64,000 nucleotides of DNA from Turnera subulata (GCA_028386065.3 JAKUCV010007746.1:1-64000), one strand, 5' to 3'; shown: positions 43,551 to 55,711, counted from the stretch's first letter. Numbers and translations are program-made. The notes: generated from the sequence alone by a model not told the origin.

Positions 43551-46072
43551 TTTTTTTGGTAAGACTGTGCAAAATTTTTATTAAAGACCATAAATTGGAG
43601 TACATGAGAAATAGAAGAGGATAGAAAAGCAGCAAAAGGAACTACAATAAAATTACAGCCAGACTACAAATACAACGATGCGAGAAGATCCTGATTAGGC
43701 TAACAGATTGGCTGTGGAGTTTGATTCTATGAAGGAGTGAATGAATTTGACACGTTGGAATTGGCTTGTGAGATTGATCCACTTGATGAAAGTTGAGTTC
43801 CACTTGAGAGACTTAGAGGGCAGGAGCATCCTCAGGGAGGGTGGTGCGCTTGAATTGGGAGGAGACCAAAGGTGCAGGGATTGAAAGACCAGGGACGAAA
43901 TAAAGCCATTCTTCGAAAACTTGAAAGCAAGAGCAGGGACAGCACCGCAGGTTATCCGATGGGGCTAGATTTCTGAGGAAGAGGTGCCTCTGAGAGAGGC
44001 AAAATCCGCCAAGAATTGGCTTTTAGGGTACTCTTTAGTGAGGCCTAATTTTACACCAATATTCCAGGAGGTCTCAGGATTGCTATGAGTAACGGCTTGG
44101 GAGTTGGTGGGGTAAAGGCTGGGAGTAGAGGGACATGAGGGTTGGGTGGATTGCCTATGAAGGTGTTTCTTTTCTTTCCTGATTTTGGTGTTTTTTTTTT
44201 GGATAACCTTTTTTTTGTTCGTTTGAAATTTACTAGTTGGGCAAGAGGGATGTTATCAAAATCCTCATGATCAGAAGAGAATTCTGATTGGTCATGGATG
44301 GTTGGGGTTTCCAAAGGAGAGGAGAGATAAGGCTGCTTAGGAGAGAGTGTTTGGTTGTGAGTAGCCCCGGAGACAGGGCTATAGTTAGGGGCGTGTGGGT
44401 GGGAATGAGTGATGGGAAATGAAGAGGTAGTTGGAGAGTTTGAATGAGACTGGACTAGAAGAGGGCGTGCTGATTGAGGAGACTGTTTGGGGAGTGTTTC
44501 AGGTAATGTAAATGAGGGTGGTGGCTGAGAAGGAATATCTTGGGAGGGTGGAGAATTTATAATGCCAAGGTAGGTGGATTCCACAATTTTTGAGGGGGCA
44601 TTAATTGTGGAGGATGACGGTAGATGCACTGGTGGTTGGAGATGAGTTTCCGATGGGGGAAGGGATGAATCATCTGGACAATCTGAGTCTGAGTCAAAAC
44701 CCTAGAAAACTATATTTTGACTGTTGACAATTTGCCCCAATTCATAGATGATTTCTTCAAAAATGACAATATCAAAGAATTTATCATCAACACTAATCCT
44801 TTGGACATGCTTGGCAGGTTCACGTCTATCAGTACAAATGAGGATTTTTGCACATTCAAAAGACTCTTTCTCTGCAGTTGATGCATCGACTCCAAGAAAT
44901 TTCCCAAAATGACTGCCAAAATTCTTGAAAAATTCTTTATCCCAAACATGCAAGGGAATCCCATAACAAGTTAGCCAAGATAATCTCTCATATGAAACCA
45001 TATTAGGGGACCATTGTTCAATGGAATCAAAAAAATTAGAAAGCAGCTCTTGATTAGAACCAAAACACTGTGTCATGACATCTGCGGAGTCAAAGGTTAG
45101 AAGAACCTTACCGCTGCCCATGAGTTTTACGGAGGAGCAATGGAAACCCTCTTTTTTAAGATTGTCTTCCAAATCACAAAAATTAGTATCCTGTGACATG
45201 ACACCCACGACACTTCTTTCAAGCCAACTACGATTTGCAGGGGAAGCTGAATAGGGAATGAAGGGAATGGGTTTAAAGGAAGAGGGGAGTTTGGAATTTT
45301 CATGAGAATAGGGAGGTATTGTGTTTTTTCCAACAAGATTGAGAGTTTGATTTGGGTTCCCAAGGGGGGGGGGGGGGTTTAGTTTCTTAGTGGGGTATTT
45401 TGGATCCCTGGGGAAAGAGGTGATGTGCTTTTGGGACATGAGATAATGGGAGGGAGTTGGCAACGTAAACTTTAATAGGATGAGTGGTTTCAGCAGTGAT
45501 TTTAGAGAGGCTTCTACCTGTAGCAAGTGGATCGTCGACATTACGGAGACGGAGGAAGGCAAAGCGGTTTTTTGATTTATTTAATTTGGGGGAATATAGA
45601 TATTGATGACATTGGCATGAGGCGAGAAGAGATTCAAGAGGGATTGTGAGTCAGAATTCCATGGGATGTTGTCCAAGTAGAAACTAGTGATTTTGTTGGT
45701 GTGCTTTTGAAAGGGGAGCATTTTTTGGGTCTGGTTAAGCAAGGAAGAACGAGTATGGGTGGCAGATGGGATGAATTTAGAGGGATATCGATTTGGGGGA
45801 ATTGAGTGAACGGGTATGTTTTTGCTGAAAAATTGGGGCAGGGGCAGGGGGAGAAGGGGAGGAGAGAAAGAAGAAATGGATGAGGAATTGAAAGTAGGAA
45901 TGAAACGAGGGGGATATTGCAGAGGTGAAACATTACTTATGTGGTGGTAAAAAGGAAGATGGCGAGGTGGGTTTTGAGGAAGAGGGCGGTGGATGGCGGT
46001 GGGGTGAGCAGGAATGGGCTGGGTGCGAGTATGAAGGTGATACGAAGAAGAGGGGAAGGGACGGACGAAGTG
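43551..46072 (-). mobile_element. LINE with ORF1 but no ORF2
   Basis: On the minus strand a LINE-type ORF1 is followed, without any visible endonuclease or RT, by about 500 bp ending in TTTAATAAAAATTTTGCAC and an A-run (T-run at about 43551-43559 on the plus strand). The 5' end abuts a PPR-like gene fragment at 46073. Either an internal deletion or template switching removed ORF2. Confidence 0.65.
44051..45660 (-). pseudogene. LINE ORF1: RRM plus nucleic-acid-binding domain and Pro-rich tail
   Basis: It starts with an RNA-recognition motif, FYLDNIPWN (RNP2-like). A frameshift near 45560 follows an in-frame stop, then FAFLRLRNVDD-like (RNP1-like). The middle domain (WLERSVVG, LMGSGKVLLTFDS, WLTCYGIPLHVWD, DRREPAKHVQRISV) is the DUF4283-like core common in plant LINE ORF1 proteins. 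A TAG at 44702-44704 separates it from a Ser/Pro-rich tail with basic clusters. A run of 15 G (about 45363-45377) lies inside and may itself shift the frame. Confidence 0.75.
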
Positions 46073-46213
46073 TCATTGGGGCATTTCGTCGAACAGTTTC
46101 CGGGCTTCTTCTACTCGGGTGAGTTTGCCGAGCTCCACAGTCTTTTGGTTGCATTGAAACAGATTCGTTCCTGGGTTTTGTTGGGTGTTGGAGATTGGGA
46201 ATGACATTGGCAT
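46073..46213 (-). pseudogene. Fragment resembling the start of a PPR protein gene
   Basis: 46 codons plus a stop on the minus strand, too short for most ORF finders. After a variable start it reads CNQKTVELGKLTRVEEARK then LFDEMPQ. The pattern N..I.ELG+.GR.EEARKLFDEMP is the first repeat of many plant pentatricopeptide proteins, which act on organelle RNA. The frame ends exactly where the LINE begins. The first 13 bases (the ATG region) belong to a 27-bp block also present in the LINE RRM (45606-45632). Probably a gene fragment at an insertion or a chimeric LINE 5' end. Confidence 0.5.
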
Positions 46214-46257
46214 GAGGCGAGAAGAGACAGGAGAGAAAATGTCAAAAAAATTTTTGA

Positions 46258-46455
46258 TGTTATAATTAATGGGTGTTTACAGAGTGAATTAGTAGAGGAA
46301 GAATTGAAGAAGAAGAATTTGAAGAAGAAAAAGGGGCAGTGCAGAGGAGAAGCAGAGCCAAGCAAAAACCACATCATTTTTCATTCAATAACAATATATA
46401 GAGGATACAATAAGGAGGTAGGTAAAACAATGATATACACACGTTTTTTATAACA
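46258..46455 (-). repeat. 3' LTR of element E
   Basis: 198 bp; TGTTATAATTAATG to TTTTTATAACA on the plus strand. Confidence 0.85.
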
Positions 46456-48830
46456 CTCCCCCTTGTATGTCATTGTGTGTTGGGTAGAATATGCTTCGGG
46501 AAAAACTGCCTCATTAAAAACCTTACCAAGAAAAACCCAGTGGGATAAAAACTTGGTGAAGGGAAAAAGAGTGCAGTGCGTATTCTACTCCCCCTCATTT
46601 TGGCCTCCATTGATTGCTCGATACTCCCCCTCATTTTGGTCTCCATTGATTCCTTGATTTCGTTGCATGCCAATCGTCCTTGTCAGCTTCTGGTGACGCG
46701 TATTTTGTCTGATCACTTTTGGTACATCATTATTTCAATTGGACAGAGTTGGCAGCATTATCTTCATGATTTGATATTGAAGCACCTTCTTTGCCACCTT
46801 GCTTTTGTGGTCCGGATGATATCACAATATCACGTGTAAAGTTGTAGTTGATGTCCGTCTGTGCTTTGTGTGGACTAAATAAGGGATCTACATCTGCAAA
46901 AATCAACTTTACTCTCTTTCGGGTTTACAGGATTACATATTTGTTATTCCCCAAAGATAAGAGTAAATTCATATCATCCCAATAGGCTTTAAGTCAAAAG
47001 CTTCAGGCTTTATGTTACAAGAAATATAAATAGCGTTTAGACATGGTACTCCAGGATCAGTCTAATAGCACGGTATTTGGAAGCTTCTTCAGGAGTTCCA
47101 ATCACAAAACATATAGATATCAATATAAATTTATCCATACTCAAAATGATTTAAACTCAGTTCAATTTTTGTAATTTCTCGGGAATTAGTTGCTTCAGGC
47201 AGCTTGGATCCTTCAGGGATCTTCATGTATATTTCACGACTTATGGATCCATAGTAGGCTGTAAAAGCATTCATTAGAAGCATTTCTAATTCTTTTCATG
47301 TAATGCCAGACTTATCAAAATAATCGCATCCACCACAGGGGAGTATATCTCCTCACAATTAATACCAGGTCATTTGGGTAAATCTTGTGCTACAATACCG
47401 TGCTTTATATTTCAATATCTTTTCCGCACAATACCTATTTTTCGACCGATCAATTTTACACCCATCTAGTGTACGGACTACTGGTCCGAAAATTTTCTCG
47501 CTTCACAAGCGAGTCCAACACAGCCTTTAATCATATCTCTTTATATTTTGGCCAATCATTATGTGCCTACATTCACCAGTAGATGTAGGTTCATGATCCT
47601 CATTTTATTTAGCGCTATATAAAGTAAATATTCCGTCGACGGTTATTTCACGTCGGTTCCATCTCATTTCTGACACTGTAATTGAGATCTCATCATGCTC
47701 ATTTATTTCAGGTACCTGAGTTACTTCTTAACTTTATAAATTTATGTCAGAAAACCAACCTCTTTTGGAGGACCTCTACTGGAGGCCTTATTTTCTTACT
47801 GGGGCCATCTTATTTCTTTGCTCCTTTTTCTCTATCGAGAATTTCTTTTGGAACCGAGTATAATCTATAGATTCATTTGCATACTTATATTGTTCTTCAG
47901 GAAAAACAATTTAAGCAGGAGAATTTGCAGCTGGTATATGGTCACACTTAATTTAAATGTGTCTGGCAATTGCATATCAATTTTCCTGCAAATTAATCAT
48001 CTTCTTCTGAACTTCAGGTTCATACTAATGTATATGAGGATCAACAATCATGCATTTCAATAATATCTTGATCCAGCTGCTTATTTCCTCCCCCTTATGT
48101 TGGGTAAACTCTATCATCATATTAATAAGTAACCTACCCAACATACACAACATATATTCCCAGTCTTTTTTGAAGACCAACATAACTATGCTGTAGTGGA
48201 GCATTATACATTGTACAATAAAAAAATGGTCTGAAGATGGGAGTTACTAGGTTCGTGACCATGAACCAATTAAATGGGGGAAATCTTATAACATCATGTT
48301 GGCTTAATACACTCAAGTGTTGCTGCATATAAAATACCATTGTCTCAAACAGTAATATTTCATCAATGGTCCTGTAATCAATTGTCAATGTTCCCCTAGA
48401 TCTGTTTAGGTTTATTTCCAATGATATACATTATCCATTGAAGAAATATACCAGCATTATCTAGACATATAGTCTAGTAACATAAGTAGGAATATGTACC
48501 CGCAAGTGGCCAAATTATTAAATTAGTGCGCACAATGCCAACTTGCGTCACACATTGGACCATCTAGTCGATGCATCGTGAAAATTACCTAGATGGTCAA
48601 CACAGCGGATTTATTAATCAGCGCTCATGTCCCTGTATTATTCCTAAACTTGCTGGTGATTCTAGGCCAATCTCATCTTAGGAAGGTCGTACAATTAATT
48701 TCGCAGCAAACAAACACATGGGGATTCATTGATTGTAAAACTTCTGGTTTTTTCAATGAATGATCCAATAAATTTCGTGCATCATTATTGACCCGGGATG
48801 GCCCAACCGGTCATGCCAAACAATAAGTCC
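46456..48830 (-). pseudogene. Decayed copia pol of element E
   Basis: On the minus strand, from its 5' side: HDRLGHPGSIMM (near 48800, GAG pre-integrase), NAPLQHSYVGLQKRLGIYV (near 48170, integrase region), EISITVSEMRWNRREITVDG (near 47680) and NEDHEP, then the RT side and the conserved 3' block. No frame stays open for long. Confidence 0.72.
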
Positions 48831-48834
48831 ATGT

Positions 48835-49101
48835 ACCAACTTCAAGTTGGTGCCAGCTTCAGGATGCTATTTATGTGCCAGCTTCAGGCTGGATAACTTA
48901 GAAAAATTATTTACCAGCTTCTGGCTGGTGCATACTAGCTATAAATTACATATCTATCAGCCAACTTCTAGTAGGTCTCAGCTTCAGGCTGTATAAACTT
49001 GTGTATTTATACACTTAAAATTTCTAGCTTCAGGCTAGAGCATTTCAGCTTCTGGCTGGATATGTTAAGTTTCGATTACTCAACTACTAGCTTCAGGCTA
49101 G
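48835..49101 (+). repeat. CCAGC-TTCAG-GCTGG hairpin array in element E
   Basis: Hairpins at 48835-48851 (ACCAAC-TTCAA-GTTGGT), 48878-48892 (CCAGC-TTCAG-GCTGG), 48913-48929 (ACCAGC-TTCTG-GCTGGT), 49024-49038 (CTAGC-TTCAG-GCTAG), 49046-49058 and 49087-49101 (CTAGC-TTCAG-GCTAG). Stem changes are compensated on both arms. Confidence 0.85.
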
Positions 49102-49261
49102 CTATATATGTGCCAATTTTAGGCTTATTTCTGCCACTCATGTCGAAAAAGATCAGAATTATTGGACTATAATTAAAGTAGTGACAAACTTTTCCAAAAG
49201 CAAAACCTCTAAGATTGAAAAGCTTTGGAGTTTACTGACAAATAATGCAAAGTTTTAATTA

Positions 49262-49350
49262 CCAAAAAATCTTCTGGATCTTTTCGGTGACAGAAAAAGG
49301 GTCCACATTTGAAAAATCTGACACCTGGTGTCTAATCTCAGACTATAAGA
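49262..49350 (+). promoter_or_regulatory. Promoter region of aORF2 in element E
   Basis: A 26-bp dyad (49262-49287) with one arm base changed (CCAAAA for CCGAAAA), a GGGTCCACATTTGAAA string, and a TATAAGA box at 49344-49350, 62 bp before the ATG. Confidence 0.6.
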
Positions 49351-49411
49351 AGGGGAGGCCGTTGAGACAGGAAGATGCAGAAAACTCAGAAAAATCAACA
49401 AGACAAGAAAA

Positions 49412-50094
49412 ATGCCTTCCCCAGCTACCGTTTTCTTTGTTGAGGGTGCCTCTCTAGGAAGAAGAAATAGGTTAGCTTATAGCATGGTGAATGAGCAGCA
49501 AGAGGAATTACCGAATGATCTGGCGAGTATTCCTCGTTTAGTGTTTGTTGATGAACTATATTCATCTAGGTTCTTTGTAACTCCTATGGAAGAAACATTC
49601 TTCCTAGAGGACCAAAGCAATCTAAGGGCTTCCTTTTATGGCTCGGCTAACTCTATTATATTTTTCATATCTAATAGACTGGAGGAATTTCAGCTAGAGC
49701 CTTCATGTCAAATTTTAAATCAAAGCAGTTATTATCAGGTTTCCATGATGGCTCGGAGCGTCCCAAGGGTGACTGGGTTACCACCTACATGGCCTAAGGT
49801 ACGACTTCTACTATAGAATTGCAGGGGATAGCAAGAAGGTCCCAAGATTTTGTGCGTACCTTAAGGGGTCTAAAGAATCAGTACAAGCCCAACATGGTAC
49901 TGATTACTGAGACTATGTGGCAAGCAGGAGAAAATCATGGTGTAATCCCACTCCGTTTTCCTGCAACGAATCGGTTTGAGATACCTGGAGAAAATAATAT
50001 GGGTGGCATGTGGTTCTCCTGGAACGACAGCGTTAGGGTCAATGTTAATGGTGAGGCTCAGAGTTTCAGGGTTAATGTCGAGCCCAACAGATAG
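49412..50094 (+). pseudogene. aORF2 of element E (antisense gene, one in-frame stop)
   Basis: The family frame from MPSPATVFFVEGAS to VNVEPNR, interrupted by one TAG (49814-49816) at the Trp codon of the WNCRG motif. Everything after the stop is still in frame (NCRGIARRSQ ... MVLITETMW ... GGMWFSWNDSVRVN). It is antisense to element E. Except for this single change it is very close to the intact copy in D. Confidence 0.82.
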
Positions 50095-50391
50095 TTTACT
50101 GTTTAAACATATGTATGAGAACCATTCTTCTTTGAATGTTCTCCAGTTATGGATCCGTTTATGTAATAATAATATGCATGTTTACTTTGAGCCTTTTCCA
50201 TTTATTATCTCATTTACGCCCACAGGCACAAATAATTATACTGTCTTATTCGCTTCAGGGAATAGATCAGAGTCAATTCATTGGGATCCATAATAATTCA
50301 TTTTATTACTGGGGGTGTCTGTACTTTTTCAAGAGTATATATTCTTCCAGAGCGTAAATATACAATCTTCCAGATCATATTTAAAACATGC

Positions 50392-50431
50392 GTTCTTCAG
50401 GAACATATTTGGATTTATGCTCTTCTGGAGC
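50392..50431 (+). repeat. Hairpin pair in element E
   Basis: GTTC-TTCAG-GAAC (50392-50404) and GCTC-TTCTG-GAGC (50419-50431), the counterparts of 39479-39491 and 39452-39464 in D. The centre base differs between copies (A or T) while the stems are kept. Confidence 0.8.
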
Positions 50432-51689
50432 GTGTTAATCTTTTTCTCATTTCGAGATGTCATAATATGTAATATGTTATATTGACATCCACAAATATAA
50501 TTCTCCCCTTGTGGATGTCAATTTTGCATTGTCTTCGAGACTAACGCTTGAGGCATTATTCTAGAAACAATTATAAAGTATTGAAAAATAAATAAAATAA
50601 ATTGCAATGCGTAATAATTTAAACTGAATATAAAATAAACTGAATATAAAATGAATTGCTCCTTCAGGGTAAGCAAGAATAATATCCACCTTCTGGTGGT
50701 CATATAATTTCCATCTGCTGGTGGTAACAGTGTTTATTTTCGATTTTCCTTTGAAGGATCTTCAGGATCTTTTGAAAGGAAGACTTCCAGTCTTCGTTGT
50801 ATTTTCTTTGATTGAGTCTGCTGGACTCTTATATTTAATCTTCCAGACTATTATCATGTAAATTCTTATTCGCATTTAATACCCATAATAAATTTCTTCT
50901 GGAAATTATAAGGGTCTCGAATAACATAATTTAAATAAAATTAAAGACTTAAACGAAGGAAAAAAAAAACATGGCCTTTCGTTAATTAGCCCAATGAAGA
51001 TTAAATTATTGCAAAGCAAATGCGATGGGCCATATACGAGCCCAATGAAATCGGAAAGAAATTAAAACGAGAAATTAAGAACAATGGGCCTTATATGAGC
51101 CCAATTGAAATGTAAAGAACATAATATCAAAATATAATGGGCCTAATATGAGCCCAAGCTTAATATAAATGAAAAATAATAAAATAAATACAATAGCCTT
51201 CCGGGCTTGCCGGGAAAAAAACCCAAGGTATCAAATTCTGGCCAAACACTTCTGGGCTTGTCGGGAAAATCTCGAGACGTAAGATTCCGGTCAAACACTT
51301 CTGGGTTTGCCGGATTCCGACCGAATACTGTTCACGGTCGTCGGATTTCGGCCAAAATCACTGATCACCGTGCAGGAAAATTAAATGCTATGGGCCTTTT
51401 AATAGCCCAATCGGAATTTAAATATATATAAAAAACGTAAAATATGCTTACTCGATAAATCTTTCAACAATAATATATAATATATAGCATATCAATATCC
51501 AGTTATTATTCCGGTATATACTTTGATAATATCATTTTCAAAATTATTTTTTTTGTGATAATATAAATTCTCCCCCTTTTTTTTCTTTCCTCTCTCTTTT
51601 TCTCTCTTTTCCTCTCCTTTTTTTCTTTTTTTTTTCTCTCTCTTTTTCTCTCTTTTCCTCTCCCTTTTTTTTGGACCGGGCCGTGAACA

Positions 51690-52270
51690 GTACCGGCCCA
51701 GTTTTTGTTTTTGTTTTTTTTTCAGTGGGCCGAACTATGCAGCCCAAACCCAAGAACCATCAGCCCATCAACCCGCGGGTCAAACCCGACCCGGATCACA
51801 ACCATCCGGATCGTCTTCAACCCCGGATGAGTTGTTGCAGGCGGCGGCGAAAAACAAACCGGCGGCGCCGGCTATGCGTCTCCTGCTGGTAGCGGCGACG
51901 AGGCGGGCGGCGGGAAGGCGACGCGGCGAGTGGCGGTGCTAGGGGACACAGGTGGCGCTACTGCTGACATCGCGACATGGCCCGGCTGCTACTGGTGGCG
52001 TGTCATAGCAACGGCGGTGTCGCGACTGGAGGGGCGGCGACAGGCGCGCAGCATCGGTGCGCAGCTGGGCAGCGAGCGGCACTGCGTCTGGCGGCTGTAG
52101 GCGCGCTTGAGGAGGAAGACAGATGTCGGGTCCATGGGCTCGGTCGTCGGGTCATCAGCCGTAAAAGGCGCATCCAGCAGCGTCTGAGGGCGGGGAAGGT
52201 GTCGGTCGGTCGGCGACGGCGAGTGGAAGCGGCGGTGAGACGAGCTGCGGCCTGGAACCATTACGCGTGA
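51690..52270 (-). other. GC-rich leader of element E
   Basis: CpG-rich island between GTGAACAGTACCGG (51682) and GTGAACAGTACCAGG (52268). Arg/Ala-rich open frames on both strands are composition effects. Confidence 0.55.
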
Positions 52271-52354
52271 ACAGTACCAGGAAGTTGACGAAACTGTTCT
52301 CTTTCGTTTCTGGGTTTATTTTGTTGCTCGGGTAGAAACAAAAGTGGCTGATAA

Positions 52355-52560
52355 TGTGGTATAATTAATGGGTGTTTAATGGGTGTTTACAGTGAATTAG
52401 TAAAGAAAGAATTGAAGAAGAAGAATTTGAAAAAGAAAAAGGGGCAGTGCAGAGGAGAAGCAGAGCCAAGCAAAAACCACATGATTTTTCATTCAATAAC
52501 AATATATAGAGGATACAAGGAGGTAGGTAAAACAATGATATGCACACGTTTTTTATAACA
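52355..52560 (-). repeat. 5' LTR of element E
   Basis: About 206 bp. It matches 46258-46455 with a small internal duplication of ATGGGTGTTTA. The inner boundary is uncertain by a few bases. Confidence 0.8.
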
Positions 52561-52565
52561 TTTGA

Positions 52566-53553
52566 TGTATTGAGGAGCTGATGAAACAACTTCCTACCGA
52601 TGTGTATTACATGAGGCTGTATAATATCTTTTCCTTCTATGTCAAAAAAGGAGAGGGAAAAAAAATACATTTCTTGTTTGCAAAACTCTCTTAGAATCTT
52701 ATCTCCACAACTGTCATGTGATCTAGGTCTCGACTTATTCCATATTTGTCATGCATATGGTGCAAGATCCGCAGGGAGGATACAGGATGGAAGATTAAGA
52801 CAAGTTTGAATTTTAGATGATTGTTTGATATCTAGTAACATCTTCTAAATTGTTGCTTCTATTGGATAAATGGAAACTCTAGGGCTATTTACCAATTAAA
52901 GCATAGCTCAAGTGGTATTGAAGTCCACTTCAGGACTAAAGGTTTGAGTTTTGGTGGCCTGTAAAACAAGAAAAAAAGAAATTCTATAAGACTATTTTGT
53001 TGAGTAAATACGGAGAGTCGGAGACAATATATCATATTTTACATTCATAGTGTGTAATTGTCTTATTGGGGTGTATCAAACAAATAAAAAAACGACCACC
53101 CGTTATCATATATCACAACTTCTCTTTCTTCTCTCTTCTTTTTTCTTTTTTATCTGTTAGCCTTTTCGTATTCATAGATGCCTGCATATGCGACCCCTCT
53201 ACCAGAAACTGACTGAAGATTTACAAAATAAGTGGAAATTGGAGAATGTATCGAACTGCACAAGACTTAGACTAAAACTACTTATTTGGTTACACTGAAT
53301 GAGAATTTTAATCCATTTAATTTCACCATAAACAATCTCACTATCCTAGATATGTCTTAGATTATAGTGAACCATACAATAAAGTAATTCTGATTCTATT
53401 TCGATTCTAATTTCAAGTGATACTAAACATAGTCTAAAGTAAAGAATTATCTCTGCTTTCCAGAGTGAGAGAAAAAGAAAAGGATAACAGGGGTTTGTTC
53501 TCAACGGCTCTTTTGAAATTCAAAATGCTCTCAACTAAAGCACTATTCATCGT
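52566..53553. other. Intergenic stretch without a recognisable gene
   Basis: No domain, LTR partner or repeat recognised in this AT-rich interval. Confidence 0.5.
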
Positions 53554-53884
53554 GTGAAGGCCCTCTCCCCGAGGGACCCACTAAACTCAGGTATTGTTAC
53601 ATCACTCCCTCCGCCCGATTAAATCCTTTACCATGCTGCAGCATTATGGATTCGAACTCGGGACGTGATGCTTTTTATCCCCCTCAAGGAGAGCACCTTC
53701 ACCAATTCATCTGCAGATGAATTGGTGAAGGTGCTCTCCTTGAGGGGGATAAAAAGCATCACGTCCCGAGTTCGAATCCCTAGTGCTGCAGCATGGTAAA
53801 GGATTAAACCCAAGAGGTGTGGGCTGAGGGATGTGATGTAACAATACCTGTATATGGTGGGTCCCTCAGGGAGAGGGCCTTCAC
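53554..53884. repeat. Two SINE-like copies head to head, forming a 330-bp palindrome
   Basis: Perfect 66-bp arms (53648-53713 and 53714-53779) meet at CATCTGCAGATG. The similarity extends outward to about 160-170 bp per arm with indels. Each arm carries a pol III B-box-like AGTTCGAATCC and, near the centre, an A-box-like GATGAATTGG, about 45 bp apart, as in tRNA-derived SINEs. The right copy ends in an A-run (53884-53891). Both promoters would fire outward from the centre. Confidence 0.65.
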
Positions 53885-53915
53885 AAAAAAAGGCGCCTTT
53901 TTGTATATTATTGGT

Positions 53916-55522
53916 TTTTAGGCCCAATGACTAATGAAGTGGGCTTTAGGCCCAATGGCTTGTAATTGAGATGGGCTTTAGGCCCAATAAAATGTAACTA
54001 ATGTAAATGGGTTTTAGGCCCAATAGTTTTGGGGATGTGCTTTAGGCCCAATATTGTATTTTGGAGATTAGAGAAAATACACTCTAGGCCAAAGGGTTTT
54101 TATGATGTAGGTCTTAGGCCCAGGTATAAAATTGGATTTGAATTTTGGGTTTAGACCTGGGTTTCTTAGTAACGAGCCTAGTGTACGATTAAAGCTTAAG
54201 ACGATATCATCGGCATGTATTTGATTTAATTTCCGTGAATAAATATCTTATATGGTATATATGTTCATAGGAGGTTATGGACATGAGGTTGTTGAGGCGG
54301 AACGAGGCCTCGGCTTTCGAGACAAGTATTATGGCCCACGTGAGGACTTATAAACCTTTGTATGCATTACTGCCTACAATGCTCGGTAAATTGTCTTGGA
54401 ATATAAAGTGGTGTTATTTGTTTGGTTTGTAATGCTGTATGCATGCTTGCCTGTGGTGCTGTTGTTGGTATTTGCAAAGTGAAATATGTTGATGTTACCT
54501 ATGACGTGGTGTGTCTGATTATGTGGCCTGTTTGTCTGATGTGATGTATTGTGCCTGTCTAGTATGACTTGTTTGGTTATGATAAACACATGAGGCTTAG
54601 ATTGTGGTTTGTGTGGTGGACTATGGGCTGGGGCCCGGACTTGAGAATAAGATATTAAATCCACACAACACTGTTGATCATAATTTATGGCACAACTCTT
54701 AAAACATTATTGAGAATAATGGAACATAATAATTCTACTGTGGGGCTGTTGACCGGTTGGTTCGAGCGGGAAGTAATACCCCTCGGGATGTCATGCGGGT
54801 TAGCATGTGGGCCTGTGATGGCCGGTTCTACCTCCCTCCTTCTACCTCCCCCTTTCTACCTCCCTCTTTCTCTCTGTCTCTCTCTCTCTCTATGGATATG
54901 TTTGGGCTTCGTGCCTGGTTTATTTGGGCTTATGCCTGGTTGTCTCATGAGACGGGACCGAGCTCGACGCACACAGTAGAGGGCCCTAATTAAATATTTA
55001 AACCCTAATAACAAAGATAATCATATAAGTGTTGACAGGTGATGGTTTGTAGTCCTATGGTGTCTTGCTCTGTGTATTGTGGTTGTTGCTGTTTTATGCC
55101 GGTGTATTTGTAGTTGATTTGTTTTGTATATTATTGGTTTATTTGTCTGTGGTGAGACAGTGGTTGGTCTCACCCCCTCACAGTTTTACACAGGTTAGCT
55201 GATCGATGATCAGAAGAGCATATCAGCAGGTGGCGGTGCTTTCCTCTCCTTGGGTCGGATCCATAGAGTTCACTGCATACTTGTTATCATTTGTATAGTC
55301 TTCCGCTGCATACTCGTTGTTGTGTAAATTGCTGTATATTTGTTCATTGATTATGTTGTTGATATTGTATCCCGGGTAGAAGGGCATTTTGGTCACTTCA
55401 CATGCTATACATTCATTAATGGATAATTTGGGATACGGGTGTCCCGGGAATGATATGGGCAATTTGGTCAATCTATAATTAATTTATAACTTATATTAAT
55501 AAATTGGGACACGGGCATTTCA
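53916..55522 (+). repeat. 5' LTR of element H, truncated
   Basis: Matches the last 1.6 kb of the 3' LTR (from about 58771). The first 1.8 kb is missing. It contains five TTAGGCCCAAT motifs near its start, and a CT-rich run (54825-54895). Confidence 0.85.
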
Positions 55523-55538
55523 GTTGGTAGCGGAGCAG
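55523..55538 (+). other. Primer-binding site of element H
   Basis: GTTGGTAGCGGAGCAG directly after the LTR; same TGGTAGCGGAGC core as in A and B. Confidence 0.75.
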
Positions 55539-55651
55539 GCTGTAGATCCTTGGGGATGTTCTGAAGTGTTTTGTGACCCTCTATGCATATGTCTGCTCCT
55601 ATTTGAATTGTTTATTGCATTGTCATATGCATTCATATAGTGTGTCATACT

Positions 55652-55711
55652 ATGGATCCGGTGGAGGACACGCACCTGCTGAGGGTCGGAGTGACCCGGT
55701 ATTGTCGTTGA
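55652..55711 (+). pseudogene. Vestigial gag start of element H
   Basis: MDPVEDTHLLRVGVTRYCR then a stop. Shares MDPVE with A and B at a similar distance from the LTR. The rest of the internal region (55712-56944) shows no coding sequence that I recognise. Confidence 0.45.

Larger units (their letters stand above)
46258..52560 (-). mobile_element. Element E: copia-type element related to C and D
   Basis: LTRs 46258-46455 and 52355-52560 are flanked by TTTGA (46253-46257, 52561-52565). The purine tract beside the left LTR (minus-strand ACAAGGGGGAG) and a degraded primer site beside the right one give minus orientation. Inside: decayed pol (46456-48830), hairpin array, antisense aORF2 (49412-50094, plus strand), TGGGC/GCCCA array (50969-51160), CT-rich tract (51574-51670) and GC-rich leader (51690-52270). 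Confidence 0.85.

Noticed and set aside
53760..53785. tRNA gene
   Set aside because: Only pol III box-like motifs; no cloverleaf or acceptor stem could be drawn. A tRNA-derived SINE fits better.
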